Positions 20,770-35,075 of a stretch of DNA of 64,000 bases are shown in pieces. Under the pieces are notes generated by a model. It saw nothing but the letters and a program-made list of their open reading frames with translations. It did no database searches and had not been told where the DNA came from. Made by a program: the position numbers and the translations under genes. Position 1 is the first letter of the stretch. Each line of letters begins with the position of its first letter. This DNA is from Antedon mediterranea (Eukaryota > Echinodermata > Crinoidea > Comatulida > Antedonidae), in assembly GCF_964355755.1 (NCBI RefSeq), contig NC_092678.1, forward strand, positions 20,060,922-20,124,921. The letters are read 5' to 3'.

Positions 20770-21420
20770 TTTTAAAAGTTTATTTTCGGATATTTGGCAA
20801 TACAATTACAAGAATAAAGAATTGTTGTAATTCCTTAATCTAACTATATGTTTTTGTTGGGATTTTATCGTTGGAATCTTTTTTTTTTATAGTTTATATA
20901 ACATGTTTTTATACTGTTGATTTCGGCAATACGATAATAAAGAATTGGTTTAATTCCATAACTATGTTTTTGTTGGATTTTATCAATGGAGACTTTGTTT
21001 TTTGTTTAGTTTGTGCATAGAGATATTATCTCATGGTTTGTGTAACATTTTTTATATAATTGACAGTTAAAAAAAAAAGAATAAAGAGTCTGTTTTAATT
21101 CCATAATCTAACAATGTTTTTGTTAGGATTTTATTGTTGTTTTGTTAAGTTTATAGAATAATTAGCAGTACAGGGATAAGAAGAAGAGTCTGTTTTAATT
21201 AAAAAATCTAACCATTTTTAGCATTTGAATCTTTACTTTTTGTTTAGTTTATATAATGTTGTTAGTGTTATTTCTGATATAATTGGCAGTACAAGGATAA
21301 GAAGAGAAAGCCTGTTTAAATTCAACAATCTAACCATTTTCTATCATTTGAATCTTTGCTTTTTGTTTAGTTTATTATAATGTTGTTAGTGTTATTTGTG
21401 ATATAATTGACAGTACCTCC
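20770..21420. repeat. Tandem array of diverged ~110-130-bp units
   Basis: Five or so units sharing GGCAATACAATTACAAGAATAAAGAATTGTT-like starts, AATCTAAC(A/C)AT(G/T)TTTTTGTT and TTTTTTGTTTAGTTTATATAATG. The last two (from about 21190) are the most alike. Confidence 0.8.
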
Positions 21421-24106
21421 ATGGTACATGTTGATTTTCTCACTCGGATTGGTATTGATTAGATGTTGTAACAACTCCCTGATCAGATTGTATCTAAACC
21501 TGCAATGATTATGTACGGTGGTAGTACCGTAAAACAACGATATTAAAAGATCCATATCATTAGACAATATAAACAATATCACTAATATTTAATCATTATA
21601 TTATATAACACGTGACACATCTTTTAATGCAGGTTATTGTGTTTTAGTCTTTGTTGTAATTTGTATTGTACCATGTAAAGCCATCTCTCGTGATTCATAT
21701 TATCATTATAACAACAATGAATAGGCTTACCATTATACAGAAATAAAATAGGCTAAATTAGTAGTTGTTAGTCCAGGATTTTATTTTTTTGAATTGTTGT
21801 TTTTGTTATTAGCTATTTTGTACCGAATGTTGATGGGAAATTATCGTTTGTGTTTGACTTGTTTACCCAAATCTATGGTTTTAAGAGTTTTGAATACTGA
21901 AAGTGATCTTACACAATGAATATCTGTTACGGTCTTCATATCTCTTCACTAAATCCGAGAAAATCCTATTTTAGTGTGAATTTCTATCAAGTATTGTTGT
22001 GCATATAAGGCCTTTTTTATTCCGGAAAAAAAGTGATCAATCAATAGTTGCAATGTAGGGTTCATGTTTGTATTCCAGTAATATGTTATCCCATAGAGAT
22101 ATTCAAATATCTATTGTTATCCAACAAAAAAAAAAACCAAAAAAATGGCCCACAAGACACCCAAATACTAATAATCCCTGTACGATGGTACCGTATGGAA
22201 CGCCATACAATAGGTACATTGTGTCCGTTCTCTACTGTTTCTAAACAATGAAATGTAGTAATCGTGACAAGGGCCATGTAATGTACCTTAATGAAAGGTC
22301 ATCGAGATAACTTATCACCTGTTTGTGCAATATGGTGTATTCAAGATAACCCTACGTCACCCCTACTCCATCTCCATTTCGATATGATTGTCAGTGCATA
22401 TTGTATATGTTTAGGCTTACCACTGCAAAGTAGTGCAACATTTGTAAGCTTAGAAATAATCTCCGCAAACCCCCCTCCAACCCTCGCACCCATGCTCTTT
22501 TCACCGGAGACCAGAATTATGTTTGGTCAAATCATACCTTAGACAGCAGACGAATTAAATCTATCTTTTCTTTATTTCATTTTCATTTCGTTTATTTATT
22601 TATATACCATAATGTAAAATATACAGAGATGAATTGGCCAGGGACTGCTAAAGTAAACCAGGATTACTATAACTTCAAGAGTCAACAGTCCCCATGATCT
22701 TTTATACACACGTTTGCAATTTTCCCTTCTTCATACAACACCCAACCTCTATCTTGAAACGACGTCCAAGTATCAGTAAAATATTAATGTTATGAATATC
22801 AACAAACAAAGGGATTATTCATTTCAATCGTTCTTGCAGTTAAAAATATTGAATTACAACTATCGTTTTTACAATTTATAAAAATAGCAACAATTGGATA
22901 ATCATAACAATACAATTTAACAAAAATACCAGTGTCAAAATATATATAATATATCGATATTATCGTTAGTGGAAATTTTCCGCGACTTCTGATATGATAA
23001 ATCTACCGATTATACTGTGTAATCATCATTATGAGATGAGTGAATCATCATTGTTGGCCGTCTAATGAAATACAGTACCATCTAGTAGGCAGTGGAACAT
23101 CCAGAAAATTCAGGAAAGTTTAAAGAAACGTATCACACTGATAATGTACAGCGTATTAGAAACGTCTCGATTGGCAGTTATTTCTTGTATGCTTAGACTT
23201 AATATGTCTACTCCCTGATGTAATAGTTTGTGTTTATTAGGTAAATATGTATAGATATGTTCTTTATCAACAAAATGTGTAAAGATTCATCAGGAAGATT
23301 ATATCAATAATCATTATTCGATGTTTCATGGTTGATTTATCAAGGAATATAACAATTATAAAGATTTTTAAATATATTTAGTACACTAATAAGGCATGTT
23401 GTAATAATTTTCGCTTAATTTAAATAGTTCGAATTGGACTAAATTATAGGCAGATTTTACCGAGATCACGTTAAAGTGGGGTTGGTATTTGACAAGTTTT
23501 TTTACTTCTTTTCGATCTCTGAAGAAACAGTTCTTATTTATTGCTACCATTTAAGTTATTGTAAATGCATCCTGCTTTTCTAATTGTGAATGTTAAAATG
23601 TTGAAAGTTTCCATTGGTAACATCTTTCCATCATTTGCAAAACAAAACAGGCATATGTTAGCCATGCCCTGTTCATGTAGACATATATTGTCAGTGTGTG
23701 CACAAATATGCGTCAGTAAGCCTTAGTACTGTATCATATCATTACATTTTTTGACAAAAATAATATTGAGGTTTTCACAATGAGAAATAGGTCGAAAGGC
23801 CCTCGGTAGCGAATGCGCTGAACCAATCGTAAACAAAGGGACCTTGTTTTAAATCTGGAATAACTAAAATAGGACAACCTACCACTGGTTTTTGACGTAA
23901 GGAATGCCAGTCCTGCTGTGTGTACCTTACCCGGGGACACATTCCGTCGATAAAAATCATGAAATTGATCCTCACTGCTGTTTATATTGTTTTTAGCCTC
24001 CGTACAGTATTAGGTCTAGGTACCATATGATATTGACAAGAGTTGCATCTGTTTCACATGCCAATATTAATATTTTAGGCCTTGTGTGTATCTAGTAATT
24101 ATAACA

Positions 24107-24207
24107 TACCCCTTCTTCCCCTGTCTCCTTTCTCCCACCCTGTCTCCCCCTCCGTCTCCTCCCACGTACATTTCTCCTCCCACCCCTCCCCTCCCCCCCC
24201 CCCCCAT
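24107..24207. repeat. ~100-bp pyrimidine tract ending in a poly(C) run
   Basis: Almost uninterrupted C/T, including 13 or more consecutive C at the end. The complementary strand has several G runs. Confidence 0.9.
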
Positions 24208-27200
24208 TTTTCAACACATTGTTATTGTTAGTCCTTGTCAGGCCACATTTATCAAACGAGCTAAGCAAAAGGTATTATCTTAACTTTTGTAAGTTAATAA
24301 TTTAGCTTAAGTCATTTTTTTCCCTAAAATTACCTAGCACACTTAACGTATACAGTATTATTTTTCTTAAATTTTAAATGACGAAATCTATTTCATAAGA
24401 TGAAAAGACACCTTGTTGTCATGGAGGAAAGTTTATTTTTCACTTAAGTGATAAGCAAAAATATTGATAAAAGCCAGTCTTCATCTTAATCAAAAGCATC
24501 ATAACTAATACGACAATATTTGTATTTTGGTAAAAACCCATAGCAACAACGGATCGGTTTTTGTAACTTCTGTATTTTATTAAGGAATTTTTCTCGATGA
24601 ATGCACCCCTGTGTTGTTCGTTCATTCGCCCATTCCCAAAACATCAACAACTCATTGACCTGTTTCTCGACACAGCCTCAGCTGATTGATTACAATCTAA
24701 CCAGTGATTGGTTGAATTGCCTTTGTTGTCATAAAACGTAATAGCCTGCCTTTGGTCTCTTGTTTGCAGGGAAATCCTTTATCGCTTTCATTCTCCAATT
24801 CAAGGCTAATAGTCTGCAAAAAGCATCATCGAGGCGTGCTTCCTTTCTGATTGGTTGGAATATACACGGTTGCTATGTGAACAGCTCGTTGCCAGGTACG
24901 ATTATAAGTTCACCAAAGCGTCAAAATATGCCCAAGTAATGCAACAATAACACGATTCAGCGAAGCGATTTCAGCCAATTAAAGTTCAAAAGTGCTCGAA
25001 GGTGTTTTAGCAACTTAAGCCTGGCCAAGCTGGAAGTATTATTCTTTTTGTACTGAAACACGTTCATAACAATCGAACATCTGCTGCTTCTAAAATGTCA
25101 ATAAACAAAATCCGATAGAGGTAAATTCAAGGTGACCCTAGTTTACCTCGTAAATGATTTAATTCTTACAGAATACTCGCCTATTTTAACAGATCAGCTT
25201 CCTGTGTTAATTGGAATGCGATAGTTTTCTTGATAAGTGCATTACGTAAATCCATAAAGAAATAATCCTCTACTGTAAATCTAAACTTCTTTCTTTATAA
25301 TCTATTGTTACTCCAGAAGTTAGAGCAAAATTATCCTTGTTATACAATATTATGTATTCGGGACAAATTGTAGATTACTTTGCAGTAAAGAAATTGTTTC
25401 TGTTTTTCCCTACTTGATATTTATTTAGAATGGCATCCCATTATGTCAAAGGATATGCCAATGTATAAATGACTATGTATACATCCTCTCCTCTTCCTCC
25501 TCCAAATTACATCTTCTTTCCCTGATTTTGAGTATGTGATAACCATTCTGGCTAATGTCCTTTCAAACAGCTTTAGTGTTTATCTATCAATACAACATAT
25601 CTTGATGCAGTCAACACTGTGTACTTCGTTTTATACTGCAACATTAAGATTAGAATTGGTGGGAATATTATTTTGTAATCATTCGTGTAGAAAATTCACG
25701 CCAAATAAAGACACATTGTACCAAATAAGGATCATCTTAGTTCGCACTTTTTGGCACATATGACGTTTCATATGTATACTACTTGAGCTTGCAAACTTGT
25801 ATTTCATAACTACAGACTTGCGGCAAGTCTAGCACTTTACCAGTAAGCTTTGACACAAGACGTTTGACCAATCTCTTGTGATGCATCCCTACCAAGCGGA
25901 GAAGTTCCCATGTTGATTTATCAACTTACGCTAATAAAACATGGAATCGAACATTTGTTTACCTGTAAAGGTAGTGCAGGTGTAGCATAAATCAGCATGG
26001 GCAAGCTCTACTGCATAAATCATGCGTGTTTGATGGCTCAACCAGACCCATTTTGTATCACACTCTTGGGTATTGTCTTGTCTGGCACTTTACAACTTGA
26101 CTGTATCAGGTAACTTGTTTGCATGGAAATTCACCACCATTTTGACATATGGAAATTGTTATGTTTTTAATCCTTCCCCCTCCAACAGGCTTTTCCAAGA
26201 ATTCAATTTTGTTTTGCCTATGAATTTGTTTTCCTATTTTACCTTTTTTATAGTATACCGTTTCATTTGTTTTATCTTTTGAAATATATTGTGTTATTTT
26301 ACGGATGTTATTAACTGGTATTGCATTTAAAAGGTTTATACTGCTATATTCTATACTCTGAATATATTTAGATACTTTGGTAATTAATTCCCTCCTGTTT
26401 CAGAGGGAATTTACCAACTATCTAAATTCGTTACATACACATTTCTCTGTACCCTCATTTGTTTTCTGCAGCACTGCAAATGTTATTTATCTACAACAAT
26501 CAGGGAAAACATTTCATGTTGAAATTTTGTTTAGCAATATTGCTAATCAAACTGATTTTTTAGTCCAGAAACATAGTTTTTGTACGGTTTTTTTTTCTAC
26601 ACATTAGAAATGTAGCAGTAAGTAAGGTTGTTTTAATTTTTACAGGTTTTTTCTAAGTACACTGCCGACATTATTTCCAGTGTTACAACACGATTTGTGA
26701 AAAGAACTATTTCCATACATACTACTACAACAGTCTAAATCAAAATATTATTATTACGTGATCTAAAATGAACGCTTTGTTGCTATGAGGTTTCTACAAT
26801 AACAAATTACAACTCGTTTCAGTTCCGAAAGGTTGAAGTATTTCCGTTACGTCACGTCCGTTTAATGCGATCGTCTGGGAATGGATTTCCCATGTCCATG
26901 AACCAAAACAGAGGTGATTCCATGGTAATGTGTAGGCCTATATTAAAACTTAGAAACAAATATAATACGACTGGACACCAGATAAAGAAACAGAACACAG
27001 TTAGATAATTTGATATTTCGATAATCAAATCAAGAATCTAATTCTTCAAAATGATCAACACAGCAGATCAAAACCTTCTAAAAAATGTGCCAAATCTCTT
27101 TATTTTCCGCTAAACTCGTTTCATTTTACTGATTTCACGTTTTTTATTCCCTAGTTGTTGTTTTCTTTTCTGTTTATTGTTTCATTAATAAAAAGATATT

Positions 27201-27709
27201 TTTTCCTCTTTGTGTAACTAGTTTTGATGCCAAAATAAACTCCAGTTTGTGTGTACTTTGCTTTAAATCATTTTACGATTCCAACTCGAGCGTTTAAAAT
27301 TGAAATTGAATGGACTGTATAATTCATCAACACAAATAATTAATGATAATACAAATATAACGCCATAGCATTTTATATCACTGTTTACACAATTATTGAT
27401 GATCGGTTCAGCGAAGTGATTATTTATTCATGCTTAAGCTAAATCCCGGATGTAAACGTCTTTACTTTATCTTTAATTTATTGACTGGAAGAACAATTAA
27501 GTTGGCGGGAAATTCTATTTTCAGACAATAAAATATATTATTAATGGTTTCTGTAAATATGAGAATCAAATACTGTAAAATCACAAGAAGCACTGTTTCT
27601 TGTAATTATTACCATTTTTTATCTGAATCACGACATTTCTTCTTAATGTGGGCCTAAATAAAAGTAAACTATTATTTGTCATTTTTCAGTAAAGTAATCC
27701 AGTTCCCAC

Positions 27710-28215
27710 TTTTCAACTCACCCCTTGGCCAAGTCTCCCCTTCACAAAGTCGTACCGTACCGTTTCAAAGTCGTCCCGTACCGTTTCAAAGTCGTCCCAT
27801 ACACTCTCCCTCCCACCTTCTTTCAAAGTCAAGTCTTCACAAAGTCAATAATTTTCAAAGTCGCCCCAATACACATTACCCACTTTTCAAAGTCGATCCT
27901 TCACAAAGTCGTTCAATTCCAATTTATTTCGAAACTATTTTAACATACATGATATACACAGTAAATGTTAAACACGTTTGTTAATATGAAATTGCATTTA
28001 AGTTTAGTCGAGTGGTGGAAGGGTGGTGGGTGGTGGAGGAGTCATATAAGTCAGACATACTTTAAGCAGGGAGTTGTTCTTTAAGTTTGACCCATCCCAA
28101 GATATAACTTTAATGTCGCCCCCAATACACATTACTCCTTTTCACAGTCCACCCTTCACAACGTCGTTCCGTTTCAAAGTTCTCCCCTTTTCATTTCGAG
28201 TATCAAAGTCTCTTG
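27710..28215. repeat. Clustered CACAAAGTC/TTCAAAGTCG repeats in two blocks
   Basis: 27730-27915 has at least eight copies of (T/A)CAAAGTCG. Part is a 21-bp tandem repeat (GTTTCAAAGTCGTCCCGTACC). A diverged second block, sharing CCCCAATACACATTAC, lies at 28110-28215. Confidence 0.75.
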
Positions 28216-31200
28216 TTTATACCTAGCTAGTACTACAGTATTACAAGCTGGTACCAATAGGCCTATAGTTCATACGGTAGCTTTTAGAAATCGGTTTTAG
28301 GAATCTCTCATTAAAAAATGTATGTATGACCAACTTCAAACTTTTAATTTCCTTGTACCAACGCATCTCATTAAGTCTCTGTTGGTATGAAACAATTAAG
28401 TTTTGTTTGGAAACAAAAACAGCACCAGCATCTTTAGGTATAAAGTAAAATACCCGTATTTTACAATTATTGTTCACCTTCTAAACAATTGGTTACATCA
28501 GTGTTAGGCCCTCATCAGTACGTCTTTATGGATTATTCCATTTTGTTATTAAGTTACCCACAAAGAATTAATCTACCTGCTTATTATTCAAACGCATTGT
28601 GCGCTATTCATTGGTACGAAACGTCTATGGGAATCTACTTCAGCCAGTGACAAATACCTTTGTTAACATTTGCCCTGGGGAGCCAGGCCAACGAATACGG
28701 TGACTTTATTATGTTAATACTACTGTCTCATAGATCTGCTATTTATCTTCCTTTTCTTTTTTTGGCCCAGTTTCGTCCAACGAATCGTCCTACTGAAAAT
28801 GAACCGAATCGCATCGGGTCGAATCGTCCCGTATTCAACTGCTTGAATCTAAAGTATTGTACTGTATTGTGGATCTTATTGTAGATATCCGTACAATAAG
28901 TAGACGTTTGTGACTGTATACTCATGTATTTATTTTTCTATACTTTTGTAATTTGTAAGTAAGATATCAGTAAGATATGATGTTATAAATATTCATATGT
29001 CTACTTAACTTCGCCTTAACCAAACAGACTTTTCCAAACTTGACGTGTCTGCAAATACTAGTTGCTTATTCAAAAGCATTACTTTATATTAGTTTTTAAT
29101 AATTTGGCCTTCGTACCATCTGGGTGAATGATTGAATAATCAATTTCTAATCCAGAAGTTCTTTGATTGAAGATTATCTTCGGCGCAACCAATTGTTGTT
29201 AACCCGAATACATTCTTATTACTCTTTCTGATGCTTTGTATCCAGAACTCATAAGTATCTAAAATGTGAAGAACTTGTTAATTAACATGCATAATATAAC
29301 ACTTGACCTTTAGTATACCACCAGTATAATATGAAGTTAGCTCACTAACACATTCTAAGTACTACTGATCAAGTGCGTGGGTTAAGAAAATATTCAGCAT
29401 TTGCAAACTGGACATTTTGTCTATTTCCTGCAATTGAAACCTGACATTTATAATTTAAATTCCTCGACTCATTAAAGATAGAAATTTCCTTATAAAGTAA
29501 TAGTTTTATTCATTTCATGGTAGGTTCTAATCTTAACTCATGTGGTTTTAAATCTCGGGCACAGGCATGAATTTTAATTATAATATCTGGTTAATTGAAC
29601 ATAAATCAAATATTTGTAACAGAAATCAAGACGAAAAAACATGAACATTTTTCAAAATTCTGCCATAAAAACCAGCAAGACCTTTTTTCAGTAGTAGGTA
29701 GTTTAACCCAATGTAATAACATGTCTGGTGACTCCCTGAAAGTGAAAAAATGTTGAGTTATCAAATGTTTTGTTTTTCTCCATTTCAAGATCCAAGAAAT
29801 GTGATTGTTCCACTTATAATTGAAATTCATTTTGCTTTGCATAATTAAGACAATAAAAAACAATACTACCACAAGAACAACACATCAAATTGCACAAACG
29901 CTCCAATGTTAAAATACGGTTTATAGGCCAATGCTTAAAATAATGTTAAAACTAATTACAAATTCAATTAAAGTTACAGTGCTAATTGTCGATAAAACGA
30001 TGCAATCCAATGCATTGTATATAGACTTACAGTTGTAGTTACAGGCCCGTATAACAGTTAACACCTTACAGTTTTGTTTTTTGTTGTTTTTTTTTTAATT
30101 AAAGAACCATAACATTAAATAGAAAAGTACTTAAGTACCTAATTATCGTCCACGATTGAACTATTTAAAGTCCGAAATATACTAATTATGTTGTAACATT
30201 CTGTCATATAGATTTGCTTGAAAATCTATAGAACTAGTGCGAGTATAGTAAACTTTAGAAACGTTTTCAAAGAAAGGAGCTGTGGAAGTCTGACGTCATG
30301 ATCGACTCTGACGTCATTTCCTCGTCAAAATGGAACTCGTTCGGGTAGAAACGTCCTTTGCGAGATTAAATAATATTGCTAATTCTGTCGTGACACATTC
30401 ATAGGTATGAATAGGTGTCCAGTCGAGTGCATCACACTTTGTTATGATTCAATCGTGAAGGTATTTAATCATTTTGACGTACACAAACGAAACAACATTT
30501 ATATTATATTTTATTGCAGTTTTGTTAACATTACATTAAAATATGACTCATTATGAGTCGATGAATGATCACTACAACTTATAGTTAGTTGCATTTGTGT
30601 TTTTCTTTGATTTGTTTTTTTCGTTTTCGGTACCTATGGGTTTCTATGAAGTACAGTACCGTTTTATGATTTTTTTAAACATTTGTAATTGTCGATTATT
30701 ATTACCTTAGTGACGTTTGTTGCATAATCTTTATGACTTTTCATTAGCTCTTCTTTCATTTTCTAATTATTTACAAACGATTGTTTTCCTTCCTGACGTC
30801 ACTATTACATTAAACGCGAGTCGGCGTAACCCTTTTCGTATTGTTTCCCGTAGTGGTTTGCCTCGAGATTTATGTTCTTTTCAGGACCTGTATAATAGTA
30901 TCCTGATTGACCTATTTTAGGTTATCAAACAACGCCCTATACCCACTTTCTGTGTGCATTTCGCCAATTCATGTTATTTTCCGGCTAGGCTGGGTGGCAC
31001 AGTTGGCCTCAGTGTATAGTACACATTATCTAATTAGGCCCTAGATTTAGGTCTACATTGATAGGCTTCTCTCAGCCTGAAAAAACTCTCGCTTACAGAT
31101 TACCGGGGCTTAATCAGACCCTTGAAGATTGTAGATAGTGACAAAATAAAGTAACAGAAAGGAAAACTCGGATGAAATTTGGTAAAGTCTTTAAACGAAA

Positions 31201-31821
31201 AAAAAATCTGTTTATAGAAACGGTAAATTCTTCCGGTGATAAGAAAAGGTCAGGTTTTCGAAAAGGAAATAATTTATTTAAAAAGTCATCATCAATGTAG
31301 AGTTAGTTTCAATTCTTTGTTCATATACTACTTACTTTATAAGCCTTTAAAATTCATAGAATTGGCTGTTTAAAATAAAGTTCCGCAAAGAGTTTCTTTC
31401 GCATTGTGTATTAGTATTATAGTGCTTTAGTATATTTTAAACCCGGATCATTACACAATTACACTGTTTTATTACTTCAGCACGTCATATAAATACATTT
31501 TAAATTACCGTATTTTTCCCATACCGGTTTCAGCATTCGAGTTCATGATTGTGAGATAAAAAAAAATAGAATGACTGTATTCCTTCATTTTTCTATCTAT
31601 ATTTTTTTAAACAGTAACTGTACTGTCTCCACGTTAATAAAAAAAAAAAAAGCGGCCAATGTTATAATGATATGATTATTCAGTATTTCACTTTTTGTGT
31701 ATGTCCAGTCCTGACATTTTATTTGACCTATCCCAATTTGTTTATATGTTGTTATTCAATTTACTTTTAGTTATTCGTCCATTATAGTGTTTATTATAAT
31801 TACCTATTGATAAACACTGCA

Positions 31822-32781
31822 GTCCCTATGTAACTGTAGGCCCTGTGTAACTGTAGGCCCTGTGTAACTGTAGGCCCTGTGTAACTGTAGGCCCTATGTA
31901 ACTGTAGGCCCTGTGTAACTGTAGGCCCTGTGTAACTGTAGGCCCTGTGTAACTGTAGGCCCTATGTAACTGTAGGCCCTATGTAACTGTAGGCCCTATG
32001 TAACTGTAGGCCCTGTGTAACTGTAGGCCCTGTGTAACTGTAGGCCCTGTGTAACTGTAGGCCCTATGTAACTGTAGGCCCTGTGTAACTGTAGGCCCTG
32101 TGTAACTGTAGGCCCTGTGTAACTGTAGGCCCTGTGTAACTGTAGGCCCTGTGTAACTGTAGGCCCTGTGTAACTGTAGGCCCTGTGTAACTGTAGGCCC
32201 TGTGTAACTGTAGGCCCTGTGTAACTGTAGGCCCTGTGTAACTGTAGGCCCTGTGTAACTGTAGGCCCTGTGTAACTGTAGGCCCTGTGTAACTGTAGGC
32301 CCTGTGTAACTGTAGGCCATGTGTAACTGTAGGCCCTGTGTAACTGTAGGCCCTGTGTAACTGTAGGCCCTGTGTAACTGTAGGCCCTGTGTAACTGTAG
32401 GCCCTGTGTAACTGTAGGCCCTGTGTAACTGTAGGCCCTGTGTAACTGTAGGCCCTGTGTAACTGTAGGCCCTGTGTAACTGTAGGCCCTGTGTAACTGT
32501 AGGCCCTGTGTAACTGTAGGCCCTGTGTAACTGTAGGCCCTGTGTAACTGTAGGCCCTGTGTAACTGTAGGCCCTGTGTAACTGTAGGCCCTGTGTAACT
32601 GTAAGCCCTGTGTAACTGTAGGCCCTGTGTAACTGTAGGCCCTATGTAACTGTAGGCCCTGTGTAACTGTAGGCCCTGTGTAACTGTAGGCCCTGTGTAA
32701 CTGTAGGCCCTGTGTAACTGTAGGCCCTGTGTAACTGTAGGCCCTGTGTAACTGTAGGCCCTATGTAACTGTAGGCCCTAT
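31822..32781. repeat. 17-bp minisatellite, ~56 copies
   Basis: Unit TGTGTAACTGTAGGCCC, very homogeneous. The main variant (CTATGT for CTGTGT) is concentrated near the two ends. Because 17 is not a multiple of 3 and the unit has no stop in some frames, a long spurious ORF runs across the minus strand. Confidence 0.97.
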
Positions 32782-33514
32782 AGCCTGTCGAAATTGTATA
32801 CGGTATATCTTTATTTCCTTCTGTTGATTATCGTATACATTCTAAAACTTATTAGTCCCAATATATTTAGGCCTAATCTTTGTTTTTAATTTTTCTTCTG
32901 GAAAACGTTTGATTATTTGGTGTTCTCATGATGTTTTGCATCATACCGTTGGGGTTAGAGCAGAAGTTACTGTGTAGTGTCATTTCATTCTTTCCTGGTT
33001 AGAGTTAGGCCCAACGACGCTAACAATATATTGTGTTTGAACTGATCTGAGGGTATAGTGTAGTTTATTAATTAGTTTTAAAAAAGGGGTAGGGCCTATA
33101 CCGTTTCAGAATTTTAAAAAAAATGTTTATCGTGGTTGATAATGCTGGTGGTATAGGCGAGAAATATATTGTTTACGATTTTACATTATTTCCATCTATT
33201 TAAAGATTGCTGGCTGATAAACACCTTTTCATATCTCCTTTGTACTGGTTTCTGAAGCCTTGTTTGTTTATTGACCGCCTACCTTGCTTTTCAATTAATC
33301 AATATGGTTTTTGCTGGTATCCGGTATTAAAGTAAAGCTTCTAATGATTTATGTCAACAAGCTTTGTGTAACACTTACATAATGCTCAACTATAATATTT
33401 TCTTGAACTTTTAATAATGGTTTCTAAATTTGGGCCAATCGCGGCTACTCATGATGTAAATAATTAAGTTAAATTTTATTTGCACTAATATTTAATATTA
33501 TTTCAACAATATTT

Positions 33515-33570
33515 TACGAGGGTGGTCTATCCACCTGAAGCTGATCATTAGGGACCTTCAGAACAATACA
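33515..33570 (-). mobile_element. 3' fragment of the 41.0-kb SINE family
   Basis: The sequence GAGGGTGGTCTATCCACC, then CTGATCATTAGGGACC, matches the 3' block of the SINE at 41014-41260. The tRNA head is missing, as expected for a 5'-truncated copy. Confidence 0.6.
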
Positions 33571-33639
33571 ATATGACAACATAACATACAACGCGATTAA
33601 AAATATAGAATTAAGGTTTTATTACAAAAAAACAGGCAA

Positions 33640-33935
33640 AACTAAAAAAATATTGATATCTATTTCGTTTAATTTCTTTAATGGTTTATGTATTGATATT
33701 CTAATAGAGAAGAAATAGCATGTAAAGTATAGAAACTGCAAATAAAAAATATTTCTATTTATTTTCCTTAATTTCTTTAATGGCTTATGTATTGAGATTC
33801 TAATAGAAAAGAAATAGCATGTAAAGTATAGAAACTGTGAAAACAAAAATATTTCTATTTATTTTCCTTAATAGTTTCTACATTGAGATTGTATAGAGAA
33901 AGAAATAGCATTTTAAGTATACGAACTATAGAAAA
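33640..33935. repeat. Tandem triplication, ~112-bp unit
   Basis: Three units with ATTTCTATTTATTTTCCTTAAT and GAAATAGCATGTAAAGTATAGAAACTG blocks; the third is the most diverged. Confidence 0.88.
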
Positions 33936-34774
33936 AGCAATGACTTAAAATAAAACAAAGTTAAAGATCTTTATTTAAATCTAACTGTTTGTAACAAACT
34001 CGTACTATTCTAACTAAAATACTCAAACATTGTACTGTATGCAATCTCTCAATGTTTTGTGCATTGGATTGTTGTATATTTACGAGAGTTCCTGCAAGTA
34101 ATGTAAACATTTTAGCTATGTCACAAAAAAATTCCTAAAAACAAACCGTTGTACTGTGTACCCGGGACTGTGTATATTACATAACCGTACCAAAGTCGTT
34201 CCATTAGGTTCTAACGATCTTCTGTTTTAACTAAAATAAAAAAGATTACCATAAAAAATCGTTTGACCGTACTGCTGCTGCGTTGCCCTTCTGCTAATGG
34301 GAAACCATACGCGCAGAAGAACTGATTTAATTTTAAGCCTCGCAAGATTCTGGCCTTCTGAATTTCCTGTTTTGTCGTTTCGCGAAATTGAAACTTGGCC
34401 TCGTGCCATGGTAAGCACAGAAATAAACTACACAGAAGAATATCTTCATAGCTAGCTATCATAATATTATCGATGATATAATATTATTAACACGTATGTA
34501 ATAAGATTGATAACGATCTTATTAAAGATGTAACAATATTATCAGAGGTGTTATGATCATTCAATCCAATTATGCAATGGTATACGTATCTTCATGGAGT
34601 AATCTTTCAAAATAGTGATTTATCTTATTTAAGTTAGTACTGTAGTGTGCAATGAATTATGAATGGATTTGAACTGTGTCTTGCGCAAATCGAGGGGTGG
34701 TACTATTCGGTTTCGAATCATCACCAGAACTCGTGCTATAGAACCCAGGAAGACATATTAAGTATCACCCATGG

Positions 34775-35075
34775 GTGTCTACTGAATAGGGTTGGCCGTA
34801 GTGTTAAAATATATTATCAATAGTTTGTTTCACATGGAATGTCCCCTAAAAAGGGTGTCCCTGAATAGGGTTTGGCCGTACTGTAGTGTTAAAGCATAAT
34901 GTTACCCTATAGTTTCACATGGAATGTCCCTTTTTAATAAGGGTGTTCCTCAATAGGGGTTGATCGATTATTAAAGCTTAATGTTTGCTTAGTTTGTTTC
35001 ATGGAATGTATAGTTTCCCTCCCCTTAATAAGGGTGTCCTTTTACATGTGTGTCCCCTGAATAGTGGTGTTCAAA
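34775..35075. repeat. Tandem array, ~85-bp unit, with GTCCCC..AATAAGGG core
   Basis: About 3.5 units: GGGTGTCCCTGAATAGGGTTTGGCCGTA, then TAGTGTTAAA.CATAATG and TTTCACATGGAATGTCCCC. Core shared with the dispersed family described in the findings. Confidence 0.8.

Noticed and set aside
23734-23975. Two overlapping 66-68-codon minus-strand ORFs with protein-like sequence
   Set aside because: Neither matches a family I recognise; the donor-like GTAAGG inside has no matching acceptor nearby.
29606-29872. 88-codon minus-strand ORF with an internal acceptor-like TTTCAG
   Set aside because: No recognisable domain and no downstream donor in frame; kept as non-coding.
31979-32320. 113-codon minus-strand ORF with a 17-residue repeat (AYSYTGPTVTQGLQLHR)
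   Set aside because: It is only the 17-bp minisatellite read through; any frame lacking a stop in the unit stays open. No flanking coding signal.
34211-34462. 83-codon minus-strand ORF and two overlapping frames, in a slightly GC-richer patch with a hydrophobic start
   Set aside because: Could be a small secreted-peptide exon, but three frames look equally plausible and no family motif or acceptor could be tied to it.
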